Of a stretch of DNA of 29,744 nucleotides, positions 1 through 7,855 are shown in pieces; positions within the stretch are counted from its first letter, which is position 1, and each line of letters starts with the position of its first letter. The notes under the pieces were generated by a model. That model ran no database searches. It had not been told where the DNA came from and saw only the letters and a list, made by a program, of their open reading frames with translations. Source of the DNA: Bacteroidota bacterium. GTDB taxonomy: Bacteria > Bacteroidota > Bacteroidia > Chitinophagales > Chitinophagaceae. The position numbers and the translations under genes are program-made. The DNA lies in NCBI GenBank assembly GCA_023409975.1, contig JAEYQO010000061.1, forward strand, positions 1 through 29,744, written 5' to 3'.

Positions 1-2481
1 GCTCAAAAGGAGAACTACAACTGGTGTTTTGGTATACATACAGGAATTAGTTTTTCTACCGCCCCCCCTTCACCTGTTAGCTCAAGCATCAGGGCTGGCT
101 GGTCACCAGCAACTGTAAGTGATGCTAACGGAAACCTGTTGTTTTATACAAATGGTGCAAGAGTATGGAACCGAAATCATCAACTAATGCCCAACGGGGG
201 ACTAATAATTACACCTGCAAGTGGAATAATCGATGATGAGGTAGGTGAAGCTATCGTCATTCCTCATCCGGGGAATGCAAATCAATATTATATTTTCTCA
301 TCGCCGTCACCTAATATTTCGATTGACATAACCTCTTCTATAGTTTCTTTGCGATACAGCATTGTTGACATGAGTCTAGATGGTGGTTTGGGTGATGTGC
401 TGCCTGGTTTCAAGAATGTGGTTCTGGATACGGGGGTTTCATCTGCATTGACTGTTGTAGGAAATGGAAGCTGTGATCAATGGTTGATCAGCCACCGTCG
501 TCTTGGTTTTGAACTAAGAGTGTATAAAGTTTCAGCAACAGGATTGAATGCTATCCCAACATCATACAATAGCAATTTAAAACTTGATCACCATTCACGC
601 TATACTGAATTGAAGGCTGCACCCAATGGCAACCGGTTAGCTTTGTCGATCTTAGATACTTTTTCTATGCATACTATTTTGGTGTATGACTTTGATCAGT
701 CAAGCGGATCTATTAGTAATGCCAGAACTTTGATAAACGAAACGGATTCAACTATCGTCTACGGTATTGAATTTGCGCCAAATTCGAAACTATTATATTT
801 CGTTGCGAACAAATTAGCATACTGGAATGAGATTTTTCAGGTGAATCTTCAGTTACCTACACTGTCGGAGATTATTGATTCAAGAATTTTCATCGGTCAA
901 AAGCGGCACACTGGTGATTTACAACTCGGTCCGGATCAGAAGATATATTTCGTTGATGGACATAATTATTCCCTTGGTGTAATAGAACATCCGGATAATT
1001 ATGGTCCGGCTGCACATCTTATCAATGATCATATTGTTCTCGGGAGTCTCTCTGATACTGTCGGGATGGTTTTTGGGTTATGTAATCCTGTGCCTTTAAA
1101 GTTTGCTTCGTTTGCTCATCAAAACTTTATCGCCTGTGAATTACCCTATCAGCTTTCTGCAACCTTGAATGCAGATACCTATCTGTGGAACACCGGTGCT
1201 TCCGGAAAGTCAATTACGATAAATCAGACAGGTACTTACTGGGTGAAAGCTGCACAGTCCTGCGGTGCCTGGAGAACAGATACTTTCCATGTCGTCCCCT
1301 CCCCATACGAGCCGCTGAATGATACAGTTATCTGTGATGGAGGGCCTCTGACACTGTCGCTTGACGCTACTTTTTATCACCGGTGGAGCGATGGTTCGAT
1401 CGGACCTGAGTTCACCATTTCTGGTTCAGGCCTCTACAGTGTTCAGTCGGTGGTCGGCACGTGTACCTACAATGACACCTTTCAGGTGACTATCTATCCT
1501 GCCAACCAAGGCGATTTTCTGCCTACGGATACTCTGATCTGTAACGAGGGTATGTTTGCATACTTAAAGCCCCGATATGAGTTTGAAAACTGTGTTTGGA
1601 ACACAGGCGATACATCCCTGAACCTACTGATAGATGCCCCGGGCAGGTATTGGTTTGAAGCCTACACACCGTGTGGTACATACAGGGACACGGTGGAAGT
1701 CAGGTTTTGCTCTCCGGAAATACAGTCGGTTGATCTGCGTTCAGATACTATTTGTGCCGGAGACTGTGTTAGTTTTTCGGCGGTGGTAGATAATTACCCT
1801 CAAAGTTACAGTTGGTTTTTTGAAGGTGGCAATCCTTCCACTGCCAATGTGGCCACGCCACTTCCGGTGTGCTTTGATAGTGCCGGAAGATTTACAGTGG
1901 GTCTCAAAGTATCCAATGGGGGTGGCGAAGATTCCATTTCCAGAACCATTGTGGTAATGCCGCAGCCTGATCCGCGGTTTGAGGATACTACCATCTTTGT
2001 CTCCTACAAGAGCAGGGTGGTGCTACCTGCCTGCGCATCGGCAGCTCGTTTGGACTGGTATCTGCAGGATTCGCTGGTTTGCAGTCAGTGTGATCAACTG
2101 GAGTTTATGGCAAGAGTCTGGCGGTCGGATTACCTTTTGATTGCCACAAGCAGTGATTGCGTAGATTCCTGCCGGTTTCGGGTATTAGTTTCTGATATTC
2201 CGACGGAAGTATGGCTGCCAGGTGCTTTTAGTCCAAATGGTGATGGGCTTAACGATTTCTTCCGGCCGATAACAGACAATCCTAATGTGGTGATTGTAGG
2301 TTTTTCAGTGTTTAATCGTTTTGGCCAAAGGGTTTTATGGACCAATGATCCGCGTGGCTGGGATGGCACACATAATGGCGTTCCCGTAAGCATGGGCACA
2401 TATTTCTGGTATTTGCGATACAGAATAGCGGGTTCACAGGAGCTGTATTCACTTAAGGGGGATGTGACCGTGGTGCGGTAA
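1..2481 (+). CDS. Large secreted protein with type B T9SS sorting domain (5' end outside window)
   Basis: The reading frame is open from base 1, so the true start lies to the left. The first visible residues are A-Q followed by KENYNWCFG, which looks like the end of a signal peptide, so probably only about 20 residues are missing. The 826 visible residues contain an N-terminal propeller-like region with the family-typical stretch SDANGNLLFYTNG and VWNRNHQLMPNG, then three similar Ig-like modules ending in cysteine-containing strands (about nt 1120-1700, each with W-[NS]-[TD]-G), then a PKD-like domain (about nt 1720-1960). The last roughly 90 residues (from WLPGAFSPNGDGLNDFF) are the gliding-motility-associated C-terminal domain (CHU_C, type B CTD) that sends proteins through T9SS. 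The protein is therefore expected at the cell surface or in the medium. The role of the propeller region is unknown. It precedes three other T9SS cargo coding regions on the same strand. Confidence 0.9.
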   Translation, partial: AQKENYNWCFGIHTGISFSTAPPSPVSSSIRAGWSPATVSDANGNLLFYTNGARVWNRNHQLMPNGGLIITPASGIIDDEVGEAIVIPHPGNANQYYIFSSPSPNISIDITSSIVSLRYSIVDMSLDGGLGDVLPGFKNVVLDTGVSSALTVVGNGSCDQWLISHRRLGFELRVYKVSATGLNAIPTSYNSNLKLDHHSRYTELKAAPNGNRLALSILDTFSMHTILVYDFDQSSGSISNARTLINETDSTIVYGIEFAPNSKLLYFVANKLAYWNEIFQVNLQLPTLSEIIDSRIFIGQKRHTGDLQLGPDQKIYFVDGHNYSLGVIEHPDNYGPAAHLINDHIVLGSLSDTVGMVFGLCNPVPLKFASFAHQNFIACELPYQLSATLNADTYLWNTGASGKSITINQTGTYWVKAAQSCGAWRTDTFHVVPSPYEPLNDTVICDGGPLTLSLDATFYHRWSDGSIGPEFTISGSGLYSVQSVVGTCTYNDTFQVTIYPANQGDFLPTDTLICNEGMFAYLKPRYEFENCVWNTGDTSLNLLIDAPGRYWFEAYTPCGTYRDTVEVRFCSPEIQSVDLRSDTICAGDCVSFSAVVDNYPQSYSWFFEGGNPSTANVATPLPVCFDSAGRFTVGLKVSNGGGEDSISRTIVVMPQPDPRFEDTTIFVSYKSRVVLPACASAARLDWYLQDSLVCSQCDQLEFMARVWRSDYLLIATSSDCVDSCRFRVLVSDIPTEVWLPGAFSPNGDGLNDFFRPITDNPNVVIVGFSVFNRFGQRVLWTNDPRGWDGTHNGVPVSMGTYFWYLRYRIAGSQELYSLKGDVTVVR

Positions 2482-2505
2482 TCCTATAGTCGGTTTTCTT
2501 TTACA

Positions 2506-3717
2506 ATGATGCATCTTATTCGGACACTATTGTTGCTTGGCGTTTCGTACGTATTTGGTACCCATAGTTGCTATGCGCAGGCTCCTGCTTTGTGTGGACA
2601 TCCCTTTTCCGATGATACTACATATTCAGGTCAGGATTATCAAAAAGTACTTTTAGAAGGCGAACAACGATTTCAGTTATCAAGAGAGAAGCAGAAATAC
2701 AGAAAGTCAGAGGGTATTATTACAATTCCTGTTGTTGTCAGGGTTGTTTATGCTGATGAATCGGAGAATGTAATTGAGTCAAGAATTATTGAACAGATTG
2801 AGATTCTTAATCGAGCTTTCAATCCTACAAGTGGTGATCTCCTGAAGGTTCCACATGAGTTTCGAAACCGGTTTGCCGACATGGAGATCCAGTTTTGTCT
2901 CGCCAGTTTAGATCCGTATGGTCTGCCCACTACAGGGATTATACGCGAGCGGACAACAATGCAACAAGTGGGATTATATTATCAAATGTTTGTCGACTCG
3001 GTTGGGAAAGCTAAAAGTTGGGATACCCAACGATATCTAAATATTTGGGTGGCGAATACAGGAACTTCGATTAGTGGCTATGCCGTTAATATCTTAATGG
3101 CAGACTCTGTGAGAGATGGAGTCGTGATACACCCTGAGTATTTTGGTGAAAGACTGTCGGGGCGCTTTGCTTCTGGTAAGACTCTAATTCATGAGATAGG
3201 ACATTATCTGGGTCTGGAGCATATCTGGGGTGTTGATGAGGGATGTGACAGTGATGATATGGTAGATGATACACCATTACAGGGCAGTCCATCAAATGGC
3301 TGTCCAGTCTATCCGCAGTTTTCATGTGGCGGATCTAATATGTTCATGAACTATATGGATTATTCTGATGACGAATGTCTTCTGATGTTTACCCATGGCC
3401 AAAAGAAACGTGTAAGATCTATTCTGGATATTTATAGAACGGAATTGATTCAAAGTAATTCAGTTTGCCAGATACCGACAAATGAATCTGAAAATCTTGA
3501 CCTGTACCCAAATCCAACAAGAGGTAGTTTAAGGATAAGGTCACCATTTGTGTACGAGCGTGAGTTTACGATTAGTGTTATAGACTGCGCGGGAAGAATT
3601 GTGTTACAGGAAATTAAGAAAAAACAGAATGAAGGATTGGTTGATCTGAGTTCACTCGAAACAGGCGTCTATTTTGTAAAGATTGATAATAAAGTCTATA
3701 GGGTATTGAAGATTTAG
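2506..3717 (+). CDS. Secreted M43-family (pappalysin-like) zinc metalloprotease with type A T9SS domain
   Basis: The 403-residue protein has an N-terminal signal peptide (about residues 1-25, ending CYAQ). The zinc motif HEIGHYLGLEH is at residues 229-239: His229, His233 and His239 would bind zinc and Glu230 is the catalytic base. The Met-turn is MNYMDY (281-286), and conserved cysteines sit between the two as in cytophagalysin-type M43 proteases. The C-terminal 70 or so residues (LDLYPNP at 331, ending GVYFVKIDNKVYRVLKI) form a type A sorting domain for T9SS export and anchoring. It likely cleaves extracellular proteins; the substrate cannot be read from sequence. It starts 25 nt after the preceding gene, so co-transcription is likely. 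ATG codons at 2506 and 2509 are both possible starts. Confidence 0.93.
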   Translation: MMHLIRTLLLLGVSYVFGTHSCYAQAPALCGHPFSDDTTYSGQDYQKVLLEGEQRFQLSREKQKYRKSEGIITIPVVVRVVYADESENVIESRIIEQIEILNRAFNPTSGDLLKVPHEFRNRFADMEIQFCLASLDPYGLPTTGIIRERTTMQQVGLYYQMFVDSVGKAKSWDTQRYLNIWVANTGTSISGYAVNILMADSVRDGVVIHPEYFGERLSGRFASGKTLIHEIGHYLGLEHIWGVDEGCDSDDMVDDTPLQGSPSNGCPVYPQFSCGGSNMFMNYMDYSDDECLLMFTHGQKKRVRSILDIYRTELIQSNSVCQIPTNESENLDLYPNPTRGSLRIRSPFVYEREFTISVIDCAGRIVLQEIKKKQNEGLVDLSSLETGVYFVKIDNKVYRVLKI

Positions 3718-4072
3718 TTTATATGATTTCGAAACAATAGATGCACTCAGTGTGTATGAAGAGTCGCTTTTTTCTCCTAATTTGTTGCACCAGGACAGCA
3801 GTGGACAATGGTTTCCGCTGCCCAGGAAGATCAAGATCGAACCTGAATATGAAGTGGGTCTTTATCCCAATCCGGTAGATCATAGCTTCCAGATTATCGG
3901 AATCACATCAGGCGAGCTTCAGGTTTTGGATTTGACTGGTAGAACTCTGATGGTTCAGGAAGTAATTGAAGGAGTTGCTATAGATGTTTCTGCATTGCCA
4001 GGAGGCGTCTATATCACGCGTGTTAAGGACGAGAATGGAAAGGTTCACATTCTCAAGTTTAATAAACAATAG
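3710..4072 (+). pseudogene. Orphan C-terminal remnant of a T9SS cargo gene
   Basis: This frame is open from 3710, just inside the end of the metalloprotease gene, in the +1 frame relative to it. It encodes protein-like sequence (DFETIDALSVYEESLFSPN) followed by a complete type A sorting domain (VGLYPNP, then DVSALPGGVYITRV, ending ILKFNKQ). No ATG with a plausible ribosome site begins it; the first usable start is GTG at 3752, which would give 106 residues with no signal peptide. A sorting domain without an export signal or passenger cannot work as a T9SS substrate. The simplest reading is the 3' end of a lost gene, left by deletion or recombination. Translation as a short protein is not excluded. 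Confidence 0.75.
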
Positions 4073-4078
4073 GTGATG

Positions 4079-4124
4079 ACTGAGAGTCATCCAGGCAGGA
4101 TGGCTCTCAGTTCCTAATCTTTTT
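4079..4124 (+). terminator. Rho-independent terminator after the sorting-domain remnant
   Basis: Arms 4079-4092 and 4098-4111 are complementary over 14 positions with one G-T pair and a 5-nt loop. A run of five T ends at 4124. It sits 7 nt after the stop of the remnant and 8 nt before the next gene, so the following gene needs its own start signal or read-through. Confidence 0.8.
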
Positions 4125-4131
4125 AACGACT

Positions 4132-5763
4132 ATGAGATCATTACTTTTACCTGCTTTGCTCTTGTTTAGTAGTCTATGCTCCTATGGGCAGCAGACTCTC
4201 AACTTCTTAGAAGACTTCGGCCATTTTATGCCAAATGTCGGAACGACTACAATCAGGAGTTCCCATGCAGATTCGAATTACTTTATTGTAAGCGGCACAC
4301 TTTGGGATACGTTGACGGATAAGCAGGGTGCCTATGTTGCCTCTTTTCAATATGACGGAAGTCTCAACTGGCGAAAAAACATAAGAATACCAAATAGACA
4401 TACCTGGACTTTTCAACATTCTACTTTGATCAAATACGGGCAAAATTTTCTGATGCTTGGGAGTGAAATGGATGATTCCATCAAATATGATACTGCTATG
4501 GTCTATCGGCCATTTCTCTATCGTTTTTCGTCTTCCGGAGATAGTGTAATCCAGATTGGCAACTGGATTGATGATCCTCGTGAAAATATTTGGTGTACTG
4601 CCTTGACTAAAACAAACACGGATCAGATACTTATTGCCGGAACAACATACGGTACAACTTTTCTTTTTAGCCCCTGGGATAATATCTGGCTTCCGGATTC
4701 CAGTGGGATATTTTTGATGAAGCTTGATTCGTTGGGACAAGAGCAATGGACTAAGAGGCTGTATTTTTCAAAGCGTAGCCTTAATGGAACCTATGTGGTT
4801 AGGCGCGTGTATACCAGCAACGATGGTGGGATTTTACTAGCCGGTCTTGGCGGTGACCAAGGATTCAGTCCGCCATCGGCGAGCCACTTTGTAATAAAGC
4901 TGGATAGTAATGGGAATGTGTTATGGCGGAAAAATTACAGAACCAATAATCATCCGGAAATCCGTGAGATGGATATTATCCCCTCGTCTACGGGTGGTTT
5001 TTATTTTCTAACCTGTCTGGCTTTACAGCCAGTTGATGCGTTTGGTGAAGTGTCAAGCTCTGTTTTATTCTACGGAAGGTGTGACCATAATGGTGATACC
5101 ATATGGACCCGTCAGTTTGCGGATACGGGGAAGGTGTATGGCTATAAATGGAGCATGGGTTACTCCCTTTCGCAAAGATCAAACGGCGATTTATTATTAA
5201 ACTCAAATGTTTATTATGATTTCTTCCTTCGCCCGACGGTAATTGTTGCTGATAGTAATGGAGTCGTAAAATCTTACCGCGAGTTCGGATACAAACCTGT
5301 TCAATACGGATTCGAAAAAGCGATGTTCAATGCAATCGAGACGCCGACAAAACAGTGGTTGCTGACAGGCTACTATGCTTCACAATTTCCGATTCCGGGT
5401 GTCTGGGATAGTTCCGGAGCCTACGGTTGGATCGTACTCACAGATACGAATGGTTGCATCGTACCGGGCTGCCAGGTTGCAGATACTAAATGGGTTGCGC
5501 CTAATGTTGTTGCTGGAACAAAGCTGGAAGGAAAGTTTCGTTACTGGCCTAACCCGGCACTTGATGTCATCTATCTGGAACAAGAGCATAGTCATTCGGC
5601 TGAGTTGGTCTTACGCAATCTGCAGGGTGTAGTAGTAGCCCGCCAAAAACTACCGGTTGGTAGATCAGAACTAAGGCTCGATCATCTTCAGAGTGGGCTT
5701 TACCTGATGGTCATTCAATGGGATGACGGTGTTAAGGTCGTGGAGAAGGTGATGAAGCGGTAA
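4132..5763 (+). CDS. Secreted repeat protein with type A T9SS sorting domain, function unknown
   Basis: The 543-residue protein has a signal peptide (MRSLLLPALLLFSSLCSYGQ). The body shows recurring segments of the form [LV]-D-S-x-G-x-x-x-W-x-[RK], for example at YDGSLNWRK, LDSLGQEQWTKR, LDSNGNVLWRKNYR and DHNGDTIWTRQF. Each is preceded by a G-G-[FI]-x-[FL]-L-type strand, as in beta-propeller repeats of Bacteroidota surface proteins. The final roughly 75 residues (YWPNPALDVIYLE, ending DGVKVVEKVMKR) are a type A T9SS domain. No catalytic motif was recognised. It is probably a surface or secreted binding protein, but this is inference. The ATG at 4132 follows a strong terminator, so it is probably transcribed on its own. 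Confidence 0.85.
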   Translation: MRSLLLPALLLFSSLCSYGQQTLNFLEDFGHFMPNVGTTTIRSSHADSNYFIVSGTLWDTLTDKQGAYVASFQYDGSLNWRKNIRIPNRHTWTFQHSTLIKYGQNFLMLGSEMDDSIKYDTAMVYRPFLYRFSSSGDSVIQIGNWIDDPRENIWCTALTKTNTDQILIAGTTYGTTFLFSPWDNIWLPDSSGIFLMKLDSLGQEQWTKRLYFSKRSLNGTYVVRRVYTSNDGGILLAGLGGDQGFSPPSASHFVIKLDSNGNVLWRKNYRTNNHPEIREMDIIPSSTGGFYFLTCLALQPVDAFGEVSSSVLFYGRCDHNGDTIWTRQFADTGKVYGYKWSMGYSLSQRSNGDLLLNSNVYYDFFLRPTVIVADSNGVVKSYREFGYKPVQYGFEKAMFNAIETPTKQWLLTGYYASQFPIPGVWDSSGAYGWIVLTDTNGCIVPGCQVADTKWVAPNVVAGTKLEGKFRYWPNPALDVIYLEQEHSHSAELVLRNLQGVVVARQKLPVGRSELRLDHLQSGLYLMVIQWDDGVKVVEKVMKR

Positions 5764-5960
5764 AGTCTTTCCTTTAATTGGTAGTGTTTCAATGTTGTGT
5801 TTTGCTCTTGAAACCGTTGTCAATAGAGGGTTTCTTCAACTAATAACTTGACGTGTTAGGCCTTGAAATAAGCTGGGTGTCCTAGCAGATTTCTTATTTT
5901 GAGAGGCAAAGCGAGCGTCTGATGAGGTCTAATGCTAACGTAAAGAAGATAGAGGGAGAC

Positions 5961-6124
5961 TGTTATATGATCGTAAGCTGGCAGAACATCACCACCGGAG
6001 GGGCGCAGTCGCTGACCATCAATGTTGACAAGAATGCAGTGGCCAATGCGGGCAAGACCATCCTGGAGGTGAAGTTTTTACCACCGCGTGGCCAGCAGAC
6101 CTTCCCTCGTAACACCACCCCCAT
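5961..6124 (+). repeat. Direct repeat, copy A, of a coding fragment
   Basis: This segment is nearly identical to 6871-7036 in the same orientation. Both encode IVSWQNITTGG, then QSLTINVD, then AVANAGKTILEVKFLPP and RGQQTFPRNTTPI. Copy A lacks two bases (TA) near its left end relative to copy B and has scattered, mostly third-position, differences. Homology stops sharply at about 6124, where an unrelated gene fragment begins. Confidence 0.9.
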
Positions 6125-6126
6125 CA

Positions 6127-6501
6127 AATGAGTTTAAGAACTTGAAGTCGCAAAATGCGACTTCAAGCTGGGGTGGGAGAAGGAAACTGCCCAACGCTTT
6201 TACCGAACATGGTGTACTGATGCTGTCCAGTGTCTTAAATAGCCGGACAGCGATACAGGTAAATATCCAGGTTATAAGAGTATTTACGAAGCTCCGGAAA
6301 GCCCTGCTGACCCATCAGGACATCCTGTTAAAGCTGGAGCAACTGGATAAAAAGATCATCAACCTGGGTTTCGATGTGAAGATGCACGATGGGGAAATAG
6401 AGACCATTTTTGAGTTGGTAAAAGAGATCATGGAAGAAAAAAATAAGCCGCAAGAACCGAGAACTCCGATAGGTTTTAAGCCAAAAAATACAGGTAAATA
6501 A
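6127..6501 (+). pseudogene. 5'-truncated ORF6N-domain gene
   Basis: From NEFKNLKSQ the protein reads like the middle and end of ORF6N-domain proteins: ATSSWGGRRKLPNAFTEHG, then VLMLSSVLNS and a helical region with coiled-coil character (LLKLEQLDKKI), ending KPKNTGK after a basic PRTPIGFKP tail. ORF6N proteins are probable DNA-binding proteins first seen in phages and common as accessory genes in Bacteroidota. The N-terminal part of the domain is absent: the sequence upstream belongs to the duplicated fragment (copy A), joined at about 6124-6127. An ATG at 6088 is in frame but would start inside the foreign fragment. It is most likely a broken gene produced by rearrangement. Confidence 0.8.
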
Positions 6502-6521
6502 ATAACCCGTTCCCAATAAAA

Positions 6522-7124
6522 ATGCAACAAAAGACAGCGGGAAACGTACAGGCTTGCAAGCAAGCTTTTCGCCAGCTAGCAGCCCGCCATTCCGCATCCG
6601 CGGGAAAGACCAAAGAAGTCCTGTATGTGTATCACTGGCTGGATGCGAGCAGTCATCCTAATGGCTGGGTGGTGCAGGCCAATGCAGTGGACAATGGCAT
6701 CAGCTACACGCTGGATCTGAGCGGAGAGCCTGCGACCGGTGTGCTGGCATTCCATCACCTGCATATGGATACGAATATGGCGCAGCAGCAGGTGGGCTTT
6801 AACCTGGAGCTGGGCGATGGCTTCCAGGCGCAGATGCGGGTGCGGCAGTATTATAATAATTCAGAGGACCTGTTTTATGATATCGTAAGCTGGCAGAACA
6901 TCACCACCGGAGGACCACAGTCGCTGACCATCAATGTGGACAAGGCTGCAGTAGCCAATGCCGGCAAGACCATCCTGGAGGTGAAGTTCTTACCACCCCG
7001 TGGTCAGCAGACCTTCCCTCGCAACACCACCCCCATTATCGACAGGCCTTGGCTGACGAACACCGGATTTAGAGGTATGAAACGAATAATCCGTACTTTT
7101 GTAAGAAGTAAAAAGGTGCTATGA
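6522..7124 (+). CDS. Hypothetical protein or gene fragment containing repeat copy B
   Basis: An open frame of 200 codons. Residues from about 27 to 175 look like real protein, rich in predicted beta strands (EVLYVYHWLDASSHPNGWVV, then LELGDGFQAQMRVRQYY, then the copy B segment), with no domain I can name. The first 26 residues are of low quality and there is no signal peptide, so the ATG at 6522 may not be the original start. The last roughly 20 residues (after IIDRPWLTNTGF) are basic, and the stop overlaps the antitoxin ATG by four bases (ATGA). The copy A duplicate upstream implies this was once a longer gene, or several similar ones. I call it a probable remnant; a short expressed protein is possible. 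Confidence 0.45.
   Translation: MQQKTAGNVQACKQAFRQLAARHSASAGKTKEVLYVYHWLDASSHPNGWVVQANAVDNGISYTLDLSGEPATGVLAFHHLHMDTNMAQQQVGFNLELGDGFQAQMRVRQYYNNSEDLFYDIVSWQNITTGGPQSLTINVDKAAVANAGKTILEVKFLPPRGQQTFPRNTTPIIDRPWLTNTGFRGMKRIIRTFVRSKKVL
6871..7036 (+). repeat. Direct repeat, copy B, of a coding fragment
   Basis: This is the partner of 5961-6124. It keeps the longer reading frame (FYDIVSWQNITTGG), so it is probably closer to the ancestral sequence. The two copies bracket the truncated ORF6N gene, so recombination between them could delete roughly 0.9 kb. Confidence 0.9.
7094..7101 (+). promoter_or_regulatory. Probable -7 element for the toxin-antitoxin pair
   Basis: TACTTTTG matches the Bacteroidota -7 consensus TAnnTTTG exactly and lies 19 nt before the antitoxin ATG. 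No good TTG -33 box is found at the usual spacing; a TTA at 7069-7071 is 22 nt away. A short leader would result. Confidence 0.4.
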
Positions 7125-7354
7125 ATACAGCAGTGATGCGGCAACGGTTACATGAATATATAGAGAGGGCAGATACTGCGCACCTGACTGCCATGTTTGT
7201 ATTGTTAGAAAAGGAGTTGTCCACGCCCCACACTTATGATGCAGGCACTTTAGAAATGTTATACAAGCGCGTGGAAGCAGACCTTGCAGGTCGCAGCAAA
7301 TCCTATACTGCAGCAGAAGCCTTTGCGATAGTAAGAAGCAAAAAATCCGCATAA
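7121..7354 (+). CDS. Antitoxin of a RelE/ParE-type module
   Basis: The 77-residue, mostly helical protein begins MNTAVMRQRLHEYIERAD, which matches the start of a common Bacteroidota antitoxin family (M-[NS]-T-x-x-[LI]-[RK]-x-x-[LV]-x-x-Y-[IL]-x-x-A-D). The same family shows the [FM]-x-[LM]-L-E stretch (here AMFVLLEKE) and a C-terminal segment before the toxin gene (SYTAAEAFAIVRSKK). It should bind and neutralise the toxin encoded 8 nt downstream. No classical DNA-binding domain is obvious, so autoregulation is uncertain. The start is supported by the AAAAGGTGCT purine-rich leader and the -7-like element just upstream. Confidence 0.75.
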   Translation: MNTAVMRQRLHEYIERADTAHLTAMFVLLEKELSTPHTYDAGTLEMLYKRVEADLAGRSKSYTAAEAFAIVRSKKSA

Positions 7355-7362
7355 GCCTTGTA

Positions 7363-7662
7363 ATGTCCTATCCACTTATCATTAAAGGGGAAGCCCTTGC
7401 AGATATACAGGCAGGCTATGATTATTACGAGCAACAGCAGGCGGGTCTTGGCGAGCGTTTTTTATCCATTCTGCAAGGCCATTTCGAGGCCCTCTCAGAA
7501 CATCCGCAGTATTATAGTTTTATAGACAGCAGACAGTTACTCAGAGATGTTGCAGTAGGTGTTTTTCCCTATGTAATCGTATATGCGATTATAGAAGAAG
7601 CAGTAAAAGTGTATGCTGTTCATCCGACCCATAAACATCCCACACAAGATTATACGGAATAA
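7363..7662 (+). CDS. RelE/ParE-family toxin
   Basis: The 99-residue protein has the ParE/RelE pattern: PLIIKGEALADIQAGYDYYE, then GLGERFL in the second helix, a central strand region and PYVIVYAIIEEAVKVYAVHPT. It should act on DNA gyrase or on translation; which one cannot be decided. In relatives the segment before FPY usually contains R-x-A-x-[LV]-x-x-FPY with a basic residue and the end reads H-T-x-R-[DN]-P. Here the positions are RDVAVGVFPY and HPTHKHP, so some conserved basic residues are replaced, and reduced or lost toxicity is possible. It starts 8 nt after the antitoxin stop, as expected for a two-gene operon. Confidence 0.8.
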   Translation: MSYPLIIKGEALADIQAGYDYYEQQQAGLGERFLSILQGHFEALSEHPQYYSFIDSRQLLRDVAVGVFPYVIVYAIIEEAVKVYAVHPTHKHPTQDYTE

Positions 7663-7821
7663 CCTCCTGTATTGATTATTGAAAATGCTGTCTCTTGGTA
7701 AAGAGGCTTCTTTATGCTGCCGCGCACAGCCGTCGCAGTAACTTCCATTATCGTTAGGAACGGCTTGGCGCATCCATACAGGTGCGCAAACAGAGCCAAT
7801 TCACAGGTCAAAAACATCTTT

Positions 7822-7855
7822 CACCCCAATGGATGTTATTACACCCCAAAGGATG
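7822..7855. repeat. Short tandem repeat with 20-nt period
   Basis: CACCCCAATGGATG (7822-7835) recurs as CACCCCAAAGGATG (7842-7855), 13 of 14 bases identical, 20 nt apart. That spacing puts both copies on about the same face of the helix (two turns), which would suit a protein-binding site. Function unknown. Confidence 0.6.

Noticed and set aside
3700..3760. Programmed frameshift joining the metalloprotease to the downstream sorting domain
   Set aside because: The frames overlap by only a few bases, there is no slippery sequence, and the metalloprotease already has a complete sorting domain of its own.
5786..5814. GTTTCAA / TTGAAAC inverted repeat after the repeat-protein gene as a terminator
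   Set aside because: Only seven A/T-rich base pairs with a 15-nt loop and no T run, too weak to support.
5850..5925. Promoter TTG ... TTATTTTG before copy A of the repeat
   Set aside because: The spacing (about 28 nt) is too long and the -7 box does not fit TAnnTTTG.
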